From positions 744,001-808,000 of the forward strand of contig NZ_MTSZ01000001.1 in the NCBI RefSeq assembly GCF_002118315.1: a stretch of 64,000 bases of DNA, read 5' to 3'. The position numbers were made by a program, and so were the translations under genes. Shown here one piece after another: positions 44,502 through 53,222 of the stretch. Numbering within the stretch: the first letter of the stretch is position 1; every line of letters begins with the position of its first letter. The stretch comes from Kiloniella majae. GTDB lineage: Bacteria > Pseudomonadota > Alphaproteobacteria > Kiloniellales > Kiloniellaceae. Under the pieces are notes generated by a model. That model was not told where the DNA came from. It did no database searches and saw nothing but the letters and a program-made list of their open reading frames with translations.

Positions 44502-45245
44502 TTGACAAAAGACAATTGCATCCTAGGCGCACTGGGGCGTAGAGCCTCTAAAAAAGAATTAAATACGGATCAAGACTCGGTTCAAAAGCCATCGGTTTGG
44601 GATCGGGACAAATGCCTTTTTGCCTCACTTGGTCAAAAATTAAGTCGCTCGGAACAGAAAAGAAACGACATTCGAAACGCCGCCAGTGAAATTTTTATTA
44701 CGCAGGGCTTCGATGCCGCAAGCATGGATAAAATCGCGGCCCTTGCCGGCGTGTCAAAACGTACTGTCTACAGTCATTTTGGATCAAAAGAAGAACTATT
44801 TACACACGTTATTACTAATTTTTGTGACATCAAACGCGAAGAACTTGATGTTAAACCCGATCATAGTTTGCCCTTAAAAGAATGTCTCATAAAACTGGGA
44901 ACAAAGTTTCTTCATATGCTGCACTATCATGGCAGTGTTTCCCTTTTTCGTATTCTGATTTCACAAGCAGAAACGGACCCTAGTCACGGCATTGAATTCA
45001 TGAATCAAGGGCCAAAACTTTCAAGAGAGATTCTCGCTGCCTATCTGGAAGAAAAAATTTCAGAAGGAGAGATCGATGTTGCAGACCCTCTTGATGCAGC
45101 TCAAAGTTTTTATTCCATGCTCTTCGGGGCACGCTATCTCAACTGCCTGGTCACAGCGGCCCCACCACCATCTCATGAAGAGATCGATGAAATCGTGGAA
45201 AACACCGTCGAACGCTTTATCTATGGGTTGAAGGTTAAAAAGTAA
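44502..45245 (+). CDS. TetR-family regulator with duplicated N-terminal motif
   Basis: A 247-residue transcription factor. The TetR helix-turn-helix lies at about 55-100: RNDIRNAASEIFITQGFDAAS, then MDKIAALAGVSKRTVYSHFGSKEEL, further C-terminal ligand-binding helices follow. A 50-residue N-terminal extension precedes it and contains two copies of D-N/K-C-I/L-x3-L-G-x2-x-S-x2-E (DNCILGALGRRASKKE and DKCLFASLGQKLSRSE). I use the TTG at 44502, six bases after GGAG; a TTG at 44490 overlaps that site. It probably controls the divergent RND operon through the two operators next to it. Confidence 0.88.
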   Translation: MTKDNCILGALGRRASKKELNTDQDSVQKPSVWDRDKCLFASLGQKLSRSEQKRNDIRNAASEIFITQGFDAASMDKIAALAGVSKRTVYSHFGSKEELFTHVITNFCDIKREELDVKPDHSLPLKECLIKLGTKFLHMLHYHGSVSLFRILISQAETDPSHGIEFMNQGPKLSREILAAYLEEKISEGEIDVADPLDAAQSFYSMLFGARYLNCLVTAAPPPSHEEIDEIVENTVERFIYGLKVKK

Positions 45246-45312
45246 AAATACACAATCAATTTTAATCCATTCCTGTTCAACTTAGCTATTGATTTTATTT
45301 GGCGAGGACGGG

Positions 45313-46200
45313 TTAAATATCCTGAAAATGATCCATCCCATGATCACTCGCACACACTTCAAATTCTAGCTCCTTAAACTTCTCATCATCCGGAAGAAGC
45401 GGTTGATGATCAAAATCATCAACACAAGACAACATAAGTTGTTCGGGTTTCAAATTCTCCGAAGTTCTAAAATCTGTTTTAGAAATATCCGCATTTTCAA
45501 AATTAACATTTTCTAAACTTGCAAAACTAAAATCTGTATATGTTAACGTTGTTCCAGCAAAACTAGCTCCATTTACTACACTCTCCTTGAAAGAAGCACC
45601 GAGCAAAAACGCCCCCTCAAAATCACTGTTCTGAAGCCAAGTATTTTCAAATTTTGCAGATTTTGCCCATGCCTTTTTTAGCTTAGCCTGTCTCATATCT
45701 GAATAATTAAAAACAGCTTCATAGAGCGTTGCATTATAAAAATTTACACCCAACAGAGAAGCAGCAGTAAGGTTAACGTGATTCAAGAAAGGTCCATGCT
45801 TTAAATCTAATGAAGAAAAATCGACACCGTCCAGCCTCTCTTTTTTAAACAAACAAGTTGTCGAGAAAGGTATACAGTATCTATTACGATTTAAGAATTC
45901 CAAGGCAGTTACTTTGCCCAAATTACCTGATGATTGCAGCGCCAATATCTGCCAAGCATTTATTTTTCTTTGTTCAGCCAAAGCAAATAATTCGGCATAG
46001 GTAACCCAAACTCCCAAAATAACAGTTAGAAGCCGAAAAATGGCACTCTTCAAAAAAGATGAAATACAGTGCTTTGTCAAAAATTTGTACGAATTGAAGA
46101 ATCTTCTGACCTTACAATAAAGATCACTACCTAAATGTTGGATTTTGTTAACAATCGCTATATTCAGCATGTACATACCATCAACTACGTAAAAATTCAC
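45313..46200 (-). CDS. Membrane-anchored pentapeptide-repeat protein
   Basis: A 295-residue protein with a hydrophobic segment at about 52-75 (FRLLTVILGVWVTYAELF) and then a right-handed beta-helix of pentapeptide repeats with central Leu/Phe, A(D/N)LxX-like, from about 120 to 255 (for example LDGVDFSSLDLKH, LTAASLLGVNF, LENVNFENADISKTDF). The last 40 residues are acidic. The function is unknown; such domains are scaffolds or, less often, DNA mimics. The GTG start at 46200 has AAGG five bases upstream; ATGs at residues 9 and 11 are alternatives. It stands alone. Confidence 0.75.
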   Translation of the reverse strand: MNFYVVDGMYMLNIAIVNKIQHLGSDLYCKVRRFFNSYKFLTKHCISSFLKSAIFRLLTVILGVWVTYAELFALAEQRKINAWQILALQSSGNLGKVTALEFLNRNRYCIPFSTTCLFKKERLDGVDFSSLDLKHGPFLNHVNLTAASLLGVNFYNATLYEAVFNYSDMRQAKLKKAWAKSAKFENTWLQNSDFEGAFLLGASFKESVVNGASFAGTTLTYTDFSFASLENVNFENADISKTDFRTSENLKPEQLMLSCVDDFDHQPLLPDDEKFKELEFEVCASDHGMDHFQDI

Positions 46201-46342
46201 GGGGACCTTAAGTATTAAATCTCTGATGTAATCAAATTCAGCTGTGAACTAGGAAAGTGAAAATTCAGGAAAATATTACCTTTTTAACATCGGGTCACAA
46301 AAAGCAACCCCATGCTTTGTACTCTTTTAATTAGTAATTTGA

Positions 46343-47848
46343 TCAGCCAATATCAAAGGTAATACCTTGGGCCAGAGGTAATTCGCGGGAATAGTTCACG
46401 GTATTTGTCTGGCGACGCATATAGGCTTTCCAAGCATCAGAACCACTTTCGCGGCCGCCACCAGTTTCTTTTTCGCCGCCAAAAGCACCACCGATTTCCG
46501 CACCACTAGGTCCGATGTTTACATTTGCAATGCCACAATCTGATCCGACGTCAGAGAGAAACTGTTCGGCTTCGCGCACATCCGTGGTGAAGATACAGGA
46601 TGAAAGCCCCTGCGGTACGTCGTTCTGCATTTCTATTGCGGCCTCGAAGTCATCGTATTTCATAGCATAAAGGATGGGAGCGAAAGTTTCTGTCTTCACG
46701 ACATCATTCTGTTCTGGCATTTCAACGACTGCCGGACGGACATAAAATCCATTGGGAAAAGTATCTTCCAGCTCGCGATTACCACCATGAACAATGCCGC
46801 CAGAATTTCTGGCCGCAGCAAGGGCACTTTGCATATTATCAAATGATCCCTGATCCACTAACGGCCCAACAAGTGTTCCCTGAACCAATGGATCACCAAC
46901 CTGTACGGATTGGTATGCAGAGATCACACGCGGCATGAGTTGATCATAAATATCCTCGTGCACAATCAATCGGCGTAGAGTTGTACAACGTTGACCTGCC
47001 GTCCCCACAGCAGAAAATAAAATAGCGCGAACAGCCATATCAAGATCTGCACTCGGCGAGACAATCATCGCGTTGTTGCCCCCGAGTTCCAGAATGGAAC
47101 GACCAAAGCGTTCGGCAACTTTGGGGCCAACCTGACGCCCCATCGCTGTACTTCCCGTTGCAGAGACAATCGGAACATCTTCACTACTGACCAGTACATC
47201 CCCGACATCACGACCACCAACAATCACATGATGCAAATCTTGTGGCGCATCACTCCCAAAACGAGCCACAGCCCGTTCAAATATCTTTTGACAGGCCAAA
47301 GCGGTCAAAGGTGTTTTTTCCGAGGGCTTCCAAATAACCGAATTTCCGCAAACAAGAGCAAGTGCTGTATTCCAGGACCAGACAGCTACCGGGAAATTAA
47401 AGGCCGAAATAACACCACAGACCCCTTGTGGGTGCCAGGTTTCCCGCATGTGATGCCCAGGCCGTTCGGACGCAATTGTCAAACCGTAGAGCTGGCGAGA
47501 AAGACCCACGGCAAAATCACAGATGTCGATCATCTCCTGTACTTCGCCCAAGCCTTCTTCGTAAATTTTACCGCACTCAAGCGTTACAAGGCGACCAAGA
47601 TCTTCTTTGGATGCACGCAGTTCTTCCCCAAGCAACCTGACCAACTCTCCCCGTCTTGGCGCCGGGACGTTGCGCCATACTTTAAAAGCACTTTTAGAAG
47701 CCGAGATAATGCTCGAAACTTTGTTCGCGGGAATTTCATGAACATTAGCAATTTCTGAACCATCAACAGATGATGTAACACATAGGGAACCACCAGAGGT
47801 TTCTTCTTTTGTCAGACCAAGGCGTTCAAGAATATCTGTATAGCTCAT
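46343..47848 (-). CDS. Aldehyde dehydrogenase, ALDH7 (antiquitin/AmaB) type
   Basis: A 501-residue NAD-dependent dehydrogenase that oxidises an aldehyde to an acid. The catalytic Cys is C288 in GTAGQRCTTLRR, the general base E254 in LELGGNN, and N151 in AFNFPVAVWSWN. The sequence pattern fits the ALDH7 group, whose bacterial members oxidise alpha-aminoadipic semialdehyde in lysine catabolism, or act as general aldehyde guards. GGGAGA lies six bases before the ATG. No lysine-catabolism partner is near, so the substrate remains likely rather than shown. Confidence 0.9.
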   Translation of the reverse strand: MSYTDILERLGLTKEETSGGSLCVTSSVDGSEIANVHEIPANKVSSIISASKSAFKVWRNVPAPRRGELVRLLGEELRASKEDLGRLVTLECGKIYEEGLGEVQEMIDICDFAVGLSRQLYGLTIASERPGHHMRETWHPQGVCGVISAFNFPVAVWSWNTALALVCGNSVIWKPSEKTPLTALACQKIFERAVARFGSDAPQDLHHVIVGGRDVGDVLVSSEDVPIVSATGSTAMGRQVGPKVAERFGRSILELGGNNAMIVSPSADLDMAVRAILFSAVGTAGQRCTTLRRLIVHEDIYDQLMPRVISAYQSVQVGDPLVQGTLVGPLVDQGSFDNMQSALAAARNSGGIVHGGNRELEDTFPNGFYVRPAVVEMPEQNDVVKTETFAPILYAMKYDDFEAAIEMQNDVPQGLSSCIFTTDVREAEQFLSDVGSDCGIANVNIGPSGAEIGGAFGGEKETGGGRESGSDAWKAYMRRQTNTVNYSRELPLAQGITFDIG

Positions 47849-48249
47849 TGTGGTTCTCCCGGGAAAAATCGTTATAAAGATAACGACGAAACATAAATTG
47901 TATATTTTCTAAAATATTAAATTAACCAAATCACGAAGAGTCGCAATAAAGGAATTATCGCAATATCATAACAAAAACTCATGAAGTTGATTGCATAGGG
48001 AGTAATTAAGGGTATATAAGCCTCCTTAACATGACATATTATCAAGCCTGATTTATCTGGGCCTTTACCAGAAATATAAACATCGCTTTTTAATTAGTTT
48101 TTTTCTTCGAACCGTGACAGGATAGCCCCGCTTGTCATTGAATTCGGTTTGTTACGCGTTATGTTCCTCTCCCCTGCACCTTTCGTGCAATTCTCACCAA
48201 TTGATATTACTTCTCTCCATACCAACGGGAGCGAACAACAGGTGCAATT
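47849..48249. other. 401-base divergent spacer
   Basis: Contains promoters for the ALDH gene (minus) and the STAS-like gene (plus). No gene, repeat or hairpin I can support; the frame at 48132-48353 has no coding features. Confidence 0.45.
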
Positions 48250-48798
48250 TTGAAAAATTCAGGAAAAAGCCCCGATACTTTCAAAAATTCAGTAGAGGAT
48301 TCAGAGGAAAATTCAATAAAGAATTCAGGCCAAAACACTCATTCTGCTCATAACATAGAAATAGAAGAAGAGTTTTCAACGCCACTTCACTACAGTTTCG
48401 ACAATCCCCCGATCCAAAAACCACCGCGTGTGGAGTGTTACCTGGATCAGGAAAACAACATCCGGCACATGATTTATATCGGGGTCATCCACCACGACCA
48501 ACTGGTCCGGGAAGTTGTCGAAATCTGGCACAAAATTGGCCACCTTGACCGCTATGACAACCTGATTGACCTTCGGTTTCACAAAGGCGATGTTGGCTGG
48601 CATACTGTGAGGGAAATCGGACGCCAATGGGACCTTTATTTCAAAGGTGATGCTCCCCGGATACGCACGGCCTTTATCTCGCGCCACATCACGTTCAACC
48701 TCTTGATTAAAGCCATGCAGGCCTTGGCCCCGGAACATACCTTTCAGTCTTTTAAAACCAAGCAAGCTGGTTTGGACTGGCTCAAGGAATCAAAATAA
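48250..48798 (+). CDS. STAS/SpoIIAA-like domain protein
   Basis: A 182-residue protein. The first 50 residues are low-complexity (Ser, Asn, Lys, Glu), encoded by DNA with scattered ATTCAG/ATTCA copies. The rest looks like the SpoIIAA/SEC14-like STAS fold: HMIYIGVIHHDQLVREVVEIW, then NLIDLRFHKGDVGWHTVREIGRQW and RIRTAFISRHITFNLLIKAMQAL. These domains bind ligands or partner proteins, but no kinase partner is near. The TTG start is weak, and no in-frame ATG precedes the domain. It converges on the ABC ATPase gene with an 11-base gap. Confidence 0.6.
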   Translation: MKNSGKSPDTFKNSVEDSEENSIKNSGQNTHSAHNIEIEEEFSTPLHYSFDNPPIQKPPRVECYLDQENNIRHMIYIGVIHHDQLVREVVEIWHKIGHLDRYDNLIDLRFHKGDVGWHTVREIGRQWDLYFKGDAPRIRTAFISRHITFNLLIKAMQALAPEHTFQSFKTKQAGLDWLKESK

Positions 48799-48809
48799 TT
48801 TTTCTATCT

Positions 48810-49583
48810 TTACGCAGATAATCGCGCATCTACATAGAGTGTATCACGGCTGGTTTTTTCCAGGTTGGTCATAACCCTGTAGGTCTCGTCAATTTCCTTG
48901 AGCTCTAAAACCTGTTCCGGCCTTCCATCGGCCAGAACTTCACCTTCCCTAATCAGCACCAGACGATCACAGAACTGAGCAGCAAGGTTCAAATCATGCA
49001 GTGCGGCAATCACAATCATATTCTTATTGCGCATAAAAGAACGGATCGTCGAAAGAATTGAAAGTTGATGGTGCAAATCCAGCGCGGAAGTTGGCTCGTC
49101 CAGCAAAACCAGTCTGGGTTCTCGAACCAGTGTTTGAGCAACAGAAACCATCTGCGCCTGACCGCCACTCAGCTTTGAAATTCCCCGATCCGAAAGATGT
49201 GATAGTCCCAGAGCATGTAAAACACTGGAGACGCGTTGCAGATCATCTTGTTTTACCCGCCAACCAGTCATTTGCTTTAACGCGAGCAGTACACACTCAA
49301 AAACGGTTAAAACCGCATTACATCCATAAGATTGCGGCATATAGGCCACGACCTTGGAACGTTGCCCCCGGCTGGCACGCCTGAGATCCCGCCCATCAAG
49401 CGTAATTGCGCCATCAGTTGGTGTAACAGCCCCGGCAATCGATTTAAACAAGGTCGATTTACCGGATGCATTTGGGCCAATAAGTCCGACAAACTCACCG
49501 CCCGACACCTTTGCAATCGAGACATTCTTGAGGATCTGCTTGCGCCCATAGCCAGAACAAAGTCCAGAAATTTCAAGCGTCAT
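48810..49583 (-). CDS. ABC importer ATPase, iron-siderophore/cobalamin type
   Basis: A 257-residue nucleotide-binding subunit of the FecE/BtuD family. Walker A is GPNASGKST (36-44), signature LSGGQ (138-142), Walker B LVLLDEP (158-164) and H-loop H196. It powers the permease encoded directly upstream, with which it overlaps by four bases (ATGA). It is the last gene of the three-gene import operon. Confidence 0.93.
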   Translation of the reverse strand: MTLEISGLCSGYGRKQILKNVSIAKVSGGEFVGLIGPNASGKSTLFKSIAGAVTPTDGAITLDGRDLRRASRGQRSKVVAYMPQSYGCNAVLTVFECVLLALKQMTGWRVKQDDLQRVSSVLHALGLSHLSDRGISKLSGGQAQMVSVAQTLVREPRLVLLDEPTSALDLHHQLSILSTIRSFMRNKNMIVIAALHDLNLAAQFCDRLVLIREGEVLADGRPEQVLELKEIDETYRVMTNLEKTSRDTLYVDARLSA

Positions 49584-50689
49584 GATAATCGTTCCTTTCG
49601 AGTGCTTAGGATAAGCGAAATAAAAACAGGAACCCCAATCAAGGCTGTAATAATACCAATCGGATAAATGATCCCCGGGGTAATCATTTTGCTGATAATA
49701 GATGTAAGAGAGAGGGTCAGCGCACCGACCAACGCAGACAGTGGAATGAAAAAGCGCTGGTCTTCCCCGACAATCAAGCGGGCAATATGCGGACCGACCA
49801 AACCCACAAAACCAACGGTTCCCACAAAGGCAACCGCCGTTGCAGCAAGTAAAGAAATTACAATCAACATTTCAACTCGTAACCGAGCGACATCAATTCC
49901 CAAACTAATCGCCGTATCATCCCCCATCCGCAAGGCCGTCAACTGCCAGGTCCGATAGAAACTATAGGGAAGCGCAAGACTTAACAGGATCGCCCCCAGA
50001 GATATCTTTTCCCAACTTGCACGAGATAAAGATCCCATCATCCAAAAGACAATGCGGGCAAGCTCATCTTCGGATGCCATGTACTGCATCATGGCAAGTG
50101 CCGCATTAAAAGCAAAGAAGATGGCAATCCCGAATAGAATCATCGTCTCGGTGCCAACCCCTTTAATACGTGTTGCCACCAGAATGAAAACGCAGGTCAT
50201 CAAGGCAAAAACAAAGGCATTAAACGTCACCAGCAAAGGCCCTAGATTGGGCACGATGCTCCACCCAACAACAATGGCCAAGGCTGCACCAAAAGATGCC
50301 GCAGATGATACCCCCAATGTAAAGGGTTCAGCCAAAGGATTGTTCAACACCGTTTGCATCTGTGCCCCGGCAAGCGCCAGAATGGCCCCAACCAATACAG
50401 CAGTAATGGCAATCGGCAATCGATAATCCCAGATAATGACCTCTAGTTTTATCCCGTGCGCCTGCGGGTTCAGTAACGTCTCAAAAACAACAGAGAGAGG
50501 AAAGTTTCCGGGACCATTAGACACATCAAAAACAAAAGAGGCACACAGCAATAGGCTAACGCCTAACAGGGTTAAATAACGACGCCGTAATTGCCGATGA
50601 TACCCCACATGAGTAGTAAATTTTTCATACGTTTCGGTGGTAGCACCGACCTCATCTGTATTCCCGAACTTATCAGGGCTAAAGGACAT
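49580..50689 (-). CDS. FecCD-family ABC importer permease
   Basis: A 369-residue inner-membrane permease with about ten helices, type II importer fold, for iron-siderophore, haem or cobalamin uptake. Typical stretches are GAILALAGAQMQTVLNNPLAEPFTLGVSSAASFGAALAIV, split in two family motifs, and GFVGLVGPHIARLIVGEDQRFFIPLSALVGA near the end. The frame extends upstream to 50845, but that leader overlaps the hairpin and has no membrane pattern; I use the ATG at 50689. A 60-residue soluble N-terminus remains. One permease gene is present, so it likely works as a homodimer. Confidence 0.9.
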   Translation of the reverse strand: MSFSPDKFGNTDEVGATTETYEKFTTHVGYHRQLRRRYLTLLGVSLLLCASFVFDVSNGPGNFPLSVVFETLLNPQAHGIKLEVIIWDYRLPIAITAVLVGAILALAGAQMQTVLNNPLAEPFTLGVSSAASFGAALAIVVGWSIVPNLGPLLVTFNAFVFALMTCVFILVATRIKGVGTETMILFGIAIFFAFNAALAMMQYMASEDELARIVFWMMGSLSRASWEKISLGAILLSLALPYSFYRTWQLTALRMGDDTAISLGIDVARLRVEMLIVISLLAATAVAFVGTVGFVGLVGPHIARLIVGEDQRFFIPLSALVGALTLSLTSIISKMITPGIIYPIGIITALIGVPVFISLILSTRKERLS

Positions 50690-50786
50690 CACTGATCTTT
50701 CTGAATTACATACTCTGAAACAGAAAACCTGTTGAGAGGTTAAGAAAAAACTTTCACGCCTATACTCAACATCAAAAGATAAAAGA

Positions 50787-50839
50787 CCTGCGAGATATGT
50801 GCCCCAAAAGCTATTAAGGCGTATCACAAATCTCGCAGG
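50787..50839 (-). promoter_or_regulatory. Intergenic hairpin between binding protein and permease
   Basis: CCTGCGAGAT (50787-50796) and ATCTCGCAGG (50830-50839) pair over ten bases and include further weaker pairs inward. It lies just after the substrate-binding gene. It may stabilise the upstream mRNA segment or partly stop transcription so that the binding protein exceeds the permease. Confidence 0.6.
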
Positions 50840-50853
50840 CTTCATTTCATGTA

Positions 50854-52017
50854 TTACTGTGTTGCAGGTAAGGAGCCCCAGAACACACCGCTATAGTCAA
50901 TCGGGAGAAACTTGTCGTGTAACTCGACAAAGGTCGCTTCCGGATCGAGGTCGGCAAATTTCTCTGGATAAAACCATTTAGCGAAAGTTTGTAACGCCAC
51001 GAAATGATAAGGGCTGTTATAGAATTGGTGATAGATAGAATGAAAACGTCCTGATTTCACAGCCTTTAGCTCGCTCCACCCTTTGCGACCCGCCAAGGCT
51101 GCCAATCTTTGATTAACCAGATCTTCACTTGCTTCATAGCCAAACAAAACCGCCATTGTACCCGGCTGAGCTTCCGACCAGTTTGCACCTGTTCCCATGA
51201 TGATATCCGGATCGTCTGTAAAGATCACTTCCGGGTTCACTTTCCCCTTTAGTCCGGGGAATTTTTTCGTTCCCCAGTTCAATCCACCAGCCAGATCAAC
51301 AAGACGCCCCAGGTTAGCACTGCCGTAAGTGGTGCAACACTTGTCTGGATTGTATCCCGCCGCATTTTCGATAAAGACAACAGGTTTATCTTCGTCTTTG
51401 ATTTCTTCAATGCGTGAAAACACGGTCATCATGTTTTTCTGATAGTAATCAACAAACTCGTCTGCGTTATCGCGCTCATCAAAGATACGTCCCAGAATTT
51501 GTAAACTTGGAACAGTATGTTGAGTTGGACGTTGACGGAAATCGAGGAAAACCACAGGAATGCCAGCTTTGTTCAGCTTGTCCAGAAGACCGCTTTCCTG
51601 TGCTTTCAACAAATTACCCAGGTTAAGAAAAACAACATCCGTATCCAGCGAAATCACCGTTTCCAAACTATATTCCGCAGCATAAGGACTACCGAGGTTT
51701 TCAATGTTTGCCACTTCTGGAAAGCGCGCCATGTATTTACGGTAGGCATCAGGATCATAATTAATCAGATCATCTTTCCACCCGACAACTCGCTTGAAGG
51801 GGTTTTCTCTGTCGAGAACCGCGATGGAATAGATCATACGCCCCTCCCCCAGAACAATCTTCTCGGGATTTTTTTCCACCTCAACGGTACGACCAGCAAT
51901 ATCTGTAATCGTCACTTTGTCGGCCAGAGCTGTATTTGATACAGCAGCAAGCCCAACAGTCATCGCCAAAGTTGCAGCAAAACCAGTTGCAGCAGCTTTT
52001 AATTTCGTGATTTTCAT
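50854..52017 (-). CDS. ABC importer substrate-binding protein (iron/cobalamin type)
   Basis: A 387-residue periplasmic protein of the FecB/BtuF family, with a Sec signal (about 1-33, ending ALADK; no lipobox). Visible features are TDIAGRTVEVEKNPEKIVLGEG at the start of the mature chain and GSANLGRLVDLAGGLN and GTGANWSEAQPG later. It binds the ligand and passes it to the permease. The ATG at 52017 has GGAGG ten bases upstream; the open frame to 52149 would run through the tandem-repeat region and is not real. The Fur-like palindrome upstream suggests iron control. Confidence 0.9.
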   Translation of the reverse strand: MKITKLKAAATGFAATLAMTVGLAAVSNTALADKVTITDIAGRTVEVEKNPEKIVLGEGRMIYSIAVLDRENPFKRVVGWKDDLINYDPDAYRKYMARFPEVANIENLGSPYAAEYSLETVISLDTDVVFLNLGNLLKAQESGLLDKLNKAGIPVVFLDFRQRPTQHTVPSLQILGRIFDERDNADEFVDYYQKNMMTVFSRIEEIKDEDKPVVFIENAAGYNPDKCCTTYGSANLGRLVDLAGGLNWGTKKFPGLKGKVNPEVIFTDDPDIIMGTGANWSEAQPGTMAVLFGYEASEDLVNQRLAALAGRKGWSELKAVKSGRFHSIYHQFYNSPYHFVALQTFAKWFYPEKFADLDPEATFVELHDKFLPIDYSGVFWGSLPATQ

Positions 52018-52086
52018 TTGATTTCCTCCAACGGGGTCAAATTCCGCATTCAGTTGGGGGAAAAATAAGGATAATTCCCCCCCCAA

Positions 52087-52122
52087 GCACTGGCCAAAGC
52101 ACTGGCCAAAGCACTGGCCAAA
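52087..52122. repeat. Three perfect 12-bp tandem repeats in leader
   Basis: GCACTGGCCAAA is repeated three times without change (52087, 52099, 52111), followed by a partial copy (GCACCGACCAAC). Each unit contains the palindrome TGGCCA. It sits in the leader of the importer operon, within the 316-base spacer 52018-52333. Confidence 0.9.
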
Positions 52123-52183
52123 GCACCGACCAACGCATCGACAAAACATAGAATGGAGGCAGGATACTCAAAATAAATGAGAA

Positions 52184-52198
52184 TGCAAATGATTCGCA
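52184..52198. promoter_or_regulatory. Fur-like 7-1-7 palindrome
   Basis: TGCAAATGATTCGCA is a nearly perfect 7-1-7 inverted repeat of the Fur class, inside the AT-rich segment 52178-52216 that should contain the importer promoter. The plus-strand EamA gene starts 135 bases away, so it might also be affected. Assignment to Fur rather than another family regulator is inference. Confidence 0.5.
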
Positions 52199-52333
52199 AT
52201 AATTATGATTATCAACTATCAAACAAGGCCATAACGTCAATCTGTCCCTATCAATAAATCCACATTGGCTATATCCATCAGCTTTTTTGCTTGATAGTGT
52301 GCTGAGTACTTTCCTGTTCTGGATCATCCCATC

Positions 52334-53218
52334 ATGACAATAAGCAAAAAACCTCTGTGGTTAATACTTGCACCTGTAACTTTCACATTCCTTTGGGCCG
52401 GCGGTTACGGCATTGCCAAAGTCGGTTTGCAATATGCTGAACCCATGACGCTGCTTTCCATGCGGTTTTCATTTGTCGTGATCTTGCTTATCCCCTTTTA
52501 TTTTTTCTTCAAACCATCTCTCCCCCAGCGGATGGCTGACTGGCTTCACCTGGTTGTTGTCGGGGTTCTGGTCCAAGCAGTATATTTTGGCTTTTGTTGG
52601 TGGGCTTTCAGATCCGGCGTATCAGCCGGTGTTTTGGCGATATTCATGTCTTTACAGCCCATACTTGTCGCGATATTAGCCCCCAAACTTGCACAAGAAA
52701 AAGTCAGCTGGCTTCGCTGGCTTGGCTTACTCTTAGGATTAACCGGCGTCCTAATTGTGATCATCGCCAGATCAGATATCGAGCCGCCTACCCTGATTGG
52801 CGTCAGTTTTAGCATACTTGGATTACTCGGGATCACCAGCGGGGTACTCTATGAAAAACGCTTTGGCGGTGGCTATCACCCGATTGTTGCCAATATGGTG
52901 CAATACGCCGCTGGCTTTGCGGTTGTAGCCCCTATCGCCCTGACCTTTGAGACCATGCAAGTAAACTGGACCGTCGAATTCTTTGCCGCCCTTGGTTATC
53001 TGGCAATTGGTAACTCAATTCTGGCCATGAGCCTGCTGCTTGCAATGATACGCGCCGGAGAAGTATCCCGGGTTTCATCGTTGATGTTTCTTGTTCCGCC
53101 GCTTGCTGCTTTATTCGGGTGGGTGCTTCTGGACGAAGAAATGCCTCTGTTTGCCTGGGCTGGAATGGCGGTTGCCGCCATTGGGGTATTGATCGTTTCC
53201 AGAAACAGAACCGCTTAG
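52334..53218 (+). CDS. EamA/DMT-family transporter
   Basis: A 294-residue inner-membrane exporter of the drug/metabolite superfamily with ten predicted helices in two EamA repeats. Typical motifs are FLWAGGYGIAKVGLQYAEP in repeat 1 and GNSILAMSLLLAMIRAGEVSRVSSLMFLVPPLAALFGWVLLDEE in repeat 2, the latter broken by short turns. The substrate is unknown (amino acids or related compounds in characterised members). It converges on the solute-binding gene with only four bases between stops. Confidence 0.88.
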   Translation: MTISKKPLWLILAPVTFTFLWAGGYGIAKVGLQYAEPMTLLSMRFSFVVILLIPFYFFFKPSLPQRMADWLHLVVVGVLVQAVYFGFCWWAFRSGVSAGVLAIFMSLQPILVAILAPKLAQEKVSWLRWLGLLLGLTGVLIVIIARSDIEPPTLIGVSFSILGLLGITSGVLYEKRFGGGYHPIVANMVQYAAGFAVVAPIALTFETMQVNWTVEFFAALGYLAIGNSILAMSLLLAMIRAGEVSRVSSLMFLVPPLAALFGWVLLDEEMPLFAWAGMAVAAIGVLIVSRNRTA

Positions 53219-53222
53219 CCTC

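Noticed and set aside
48132-48353. 73-codon frame overlapping the STAS-like gene start
   Set aside because: Different frame from the conserved domain and no support of its own.
52018-52149. N-terminal extension of the binding protein made of FGQC repeats
   Set aside because: It is a translation of the 12-bp tandem repeats; the real ATG at 52017 has GGAGG and a signal peptide.
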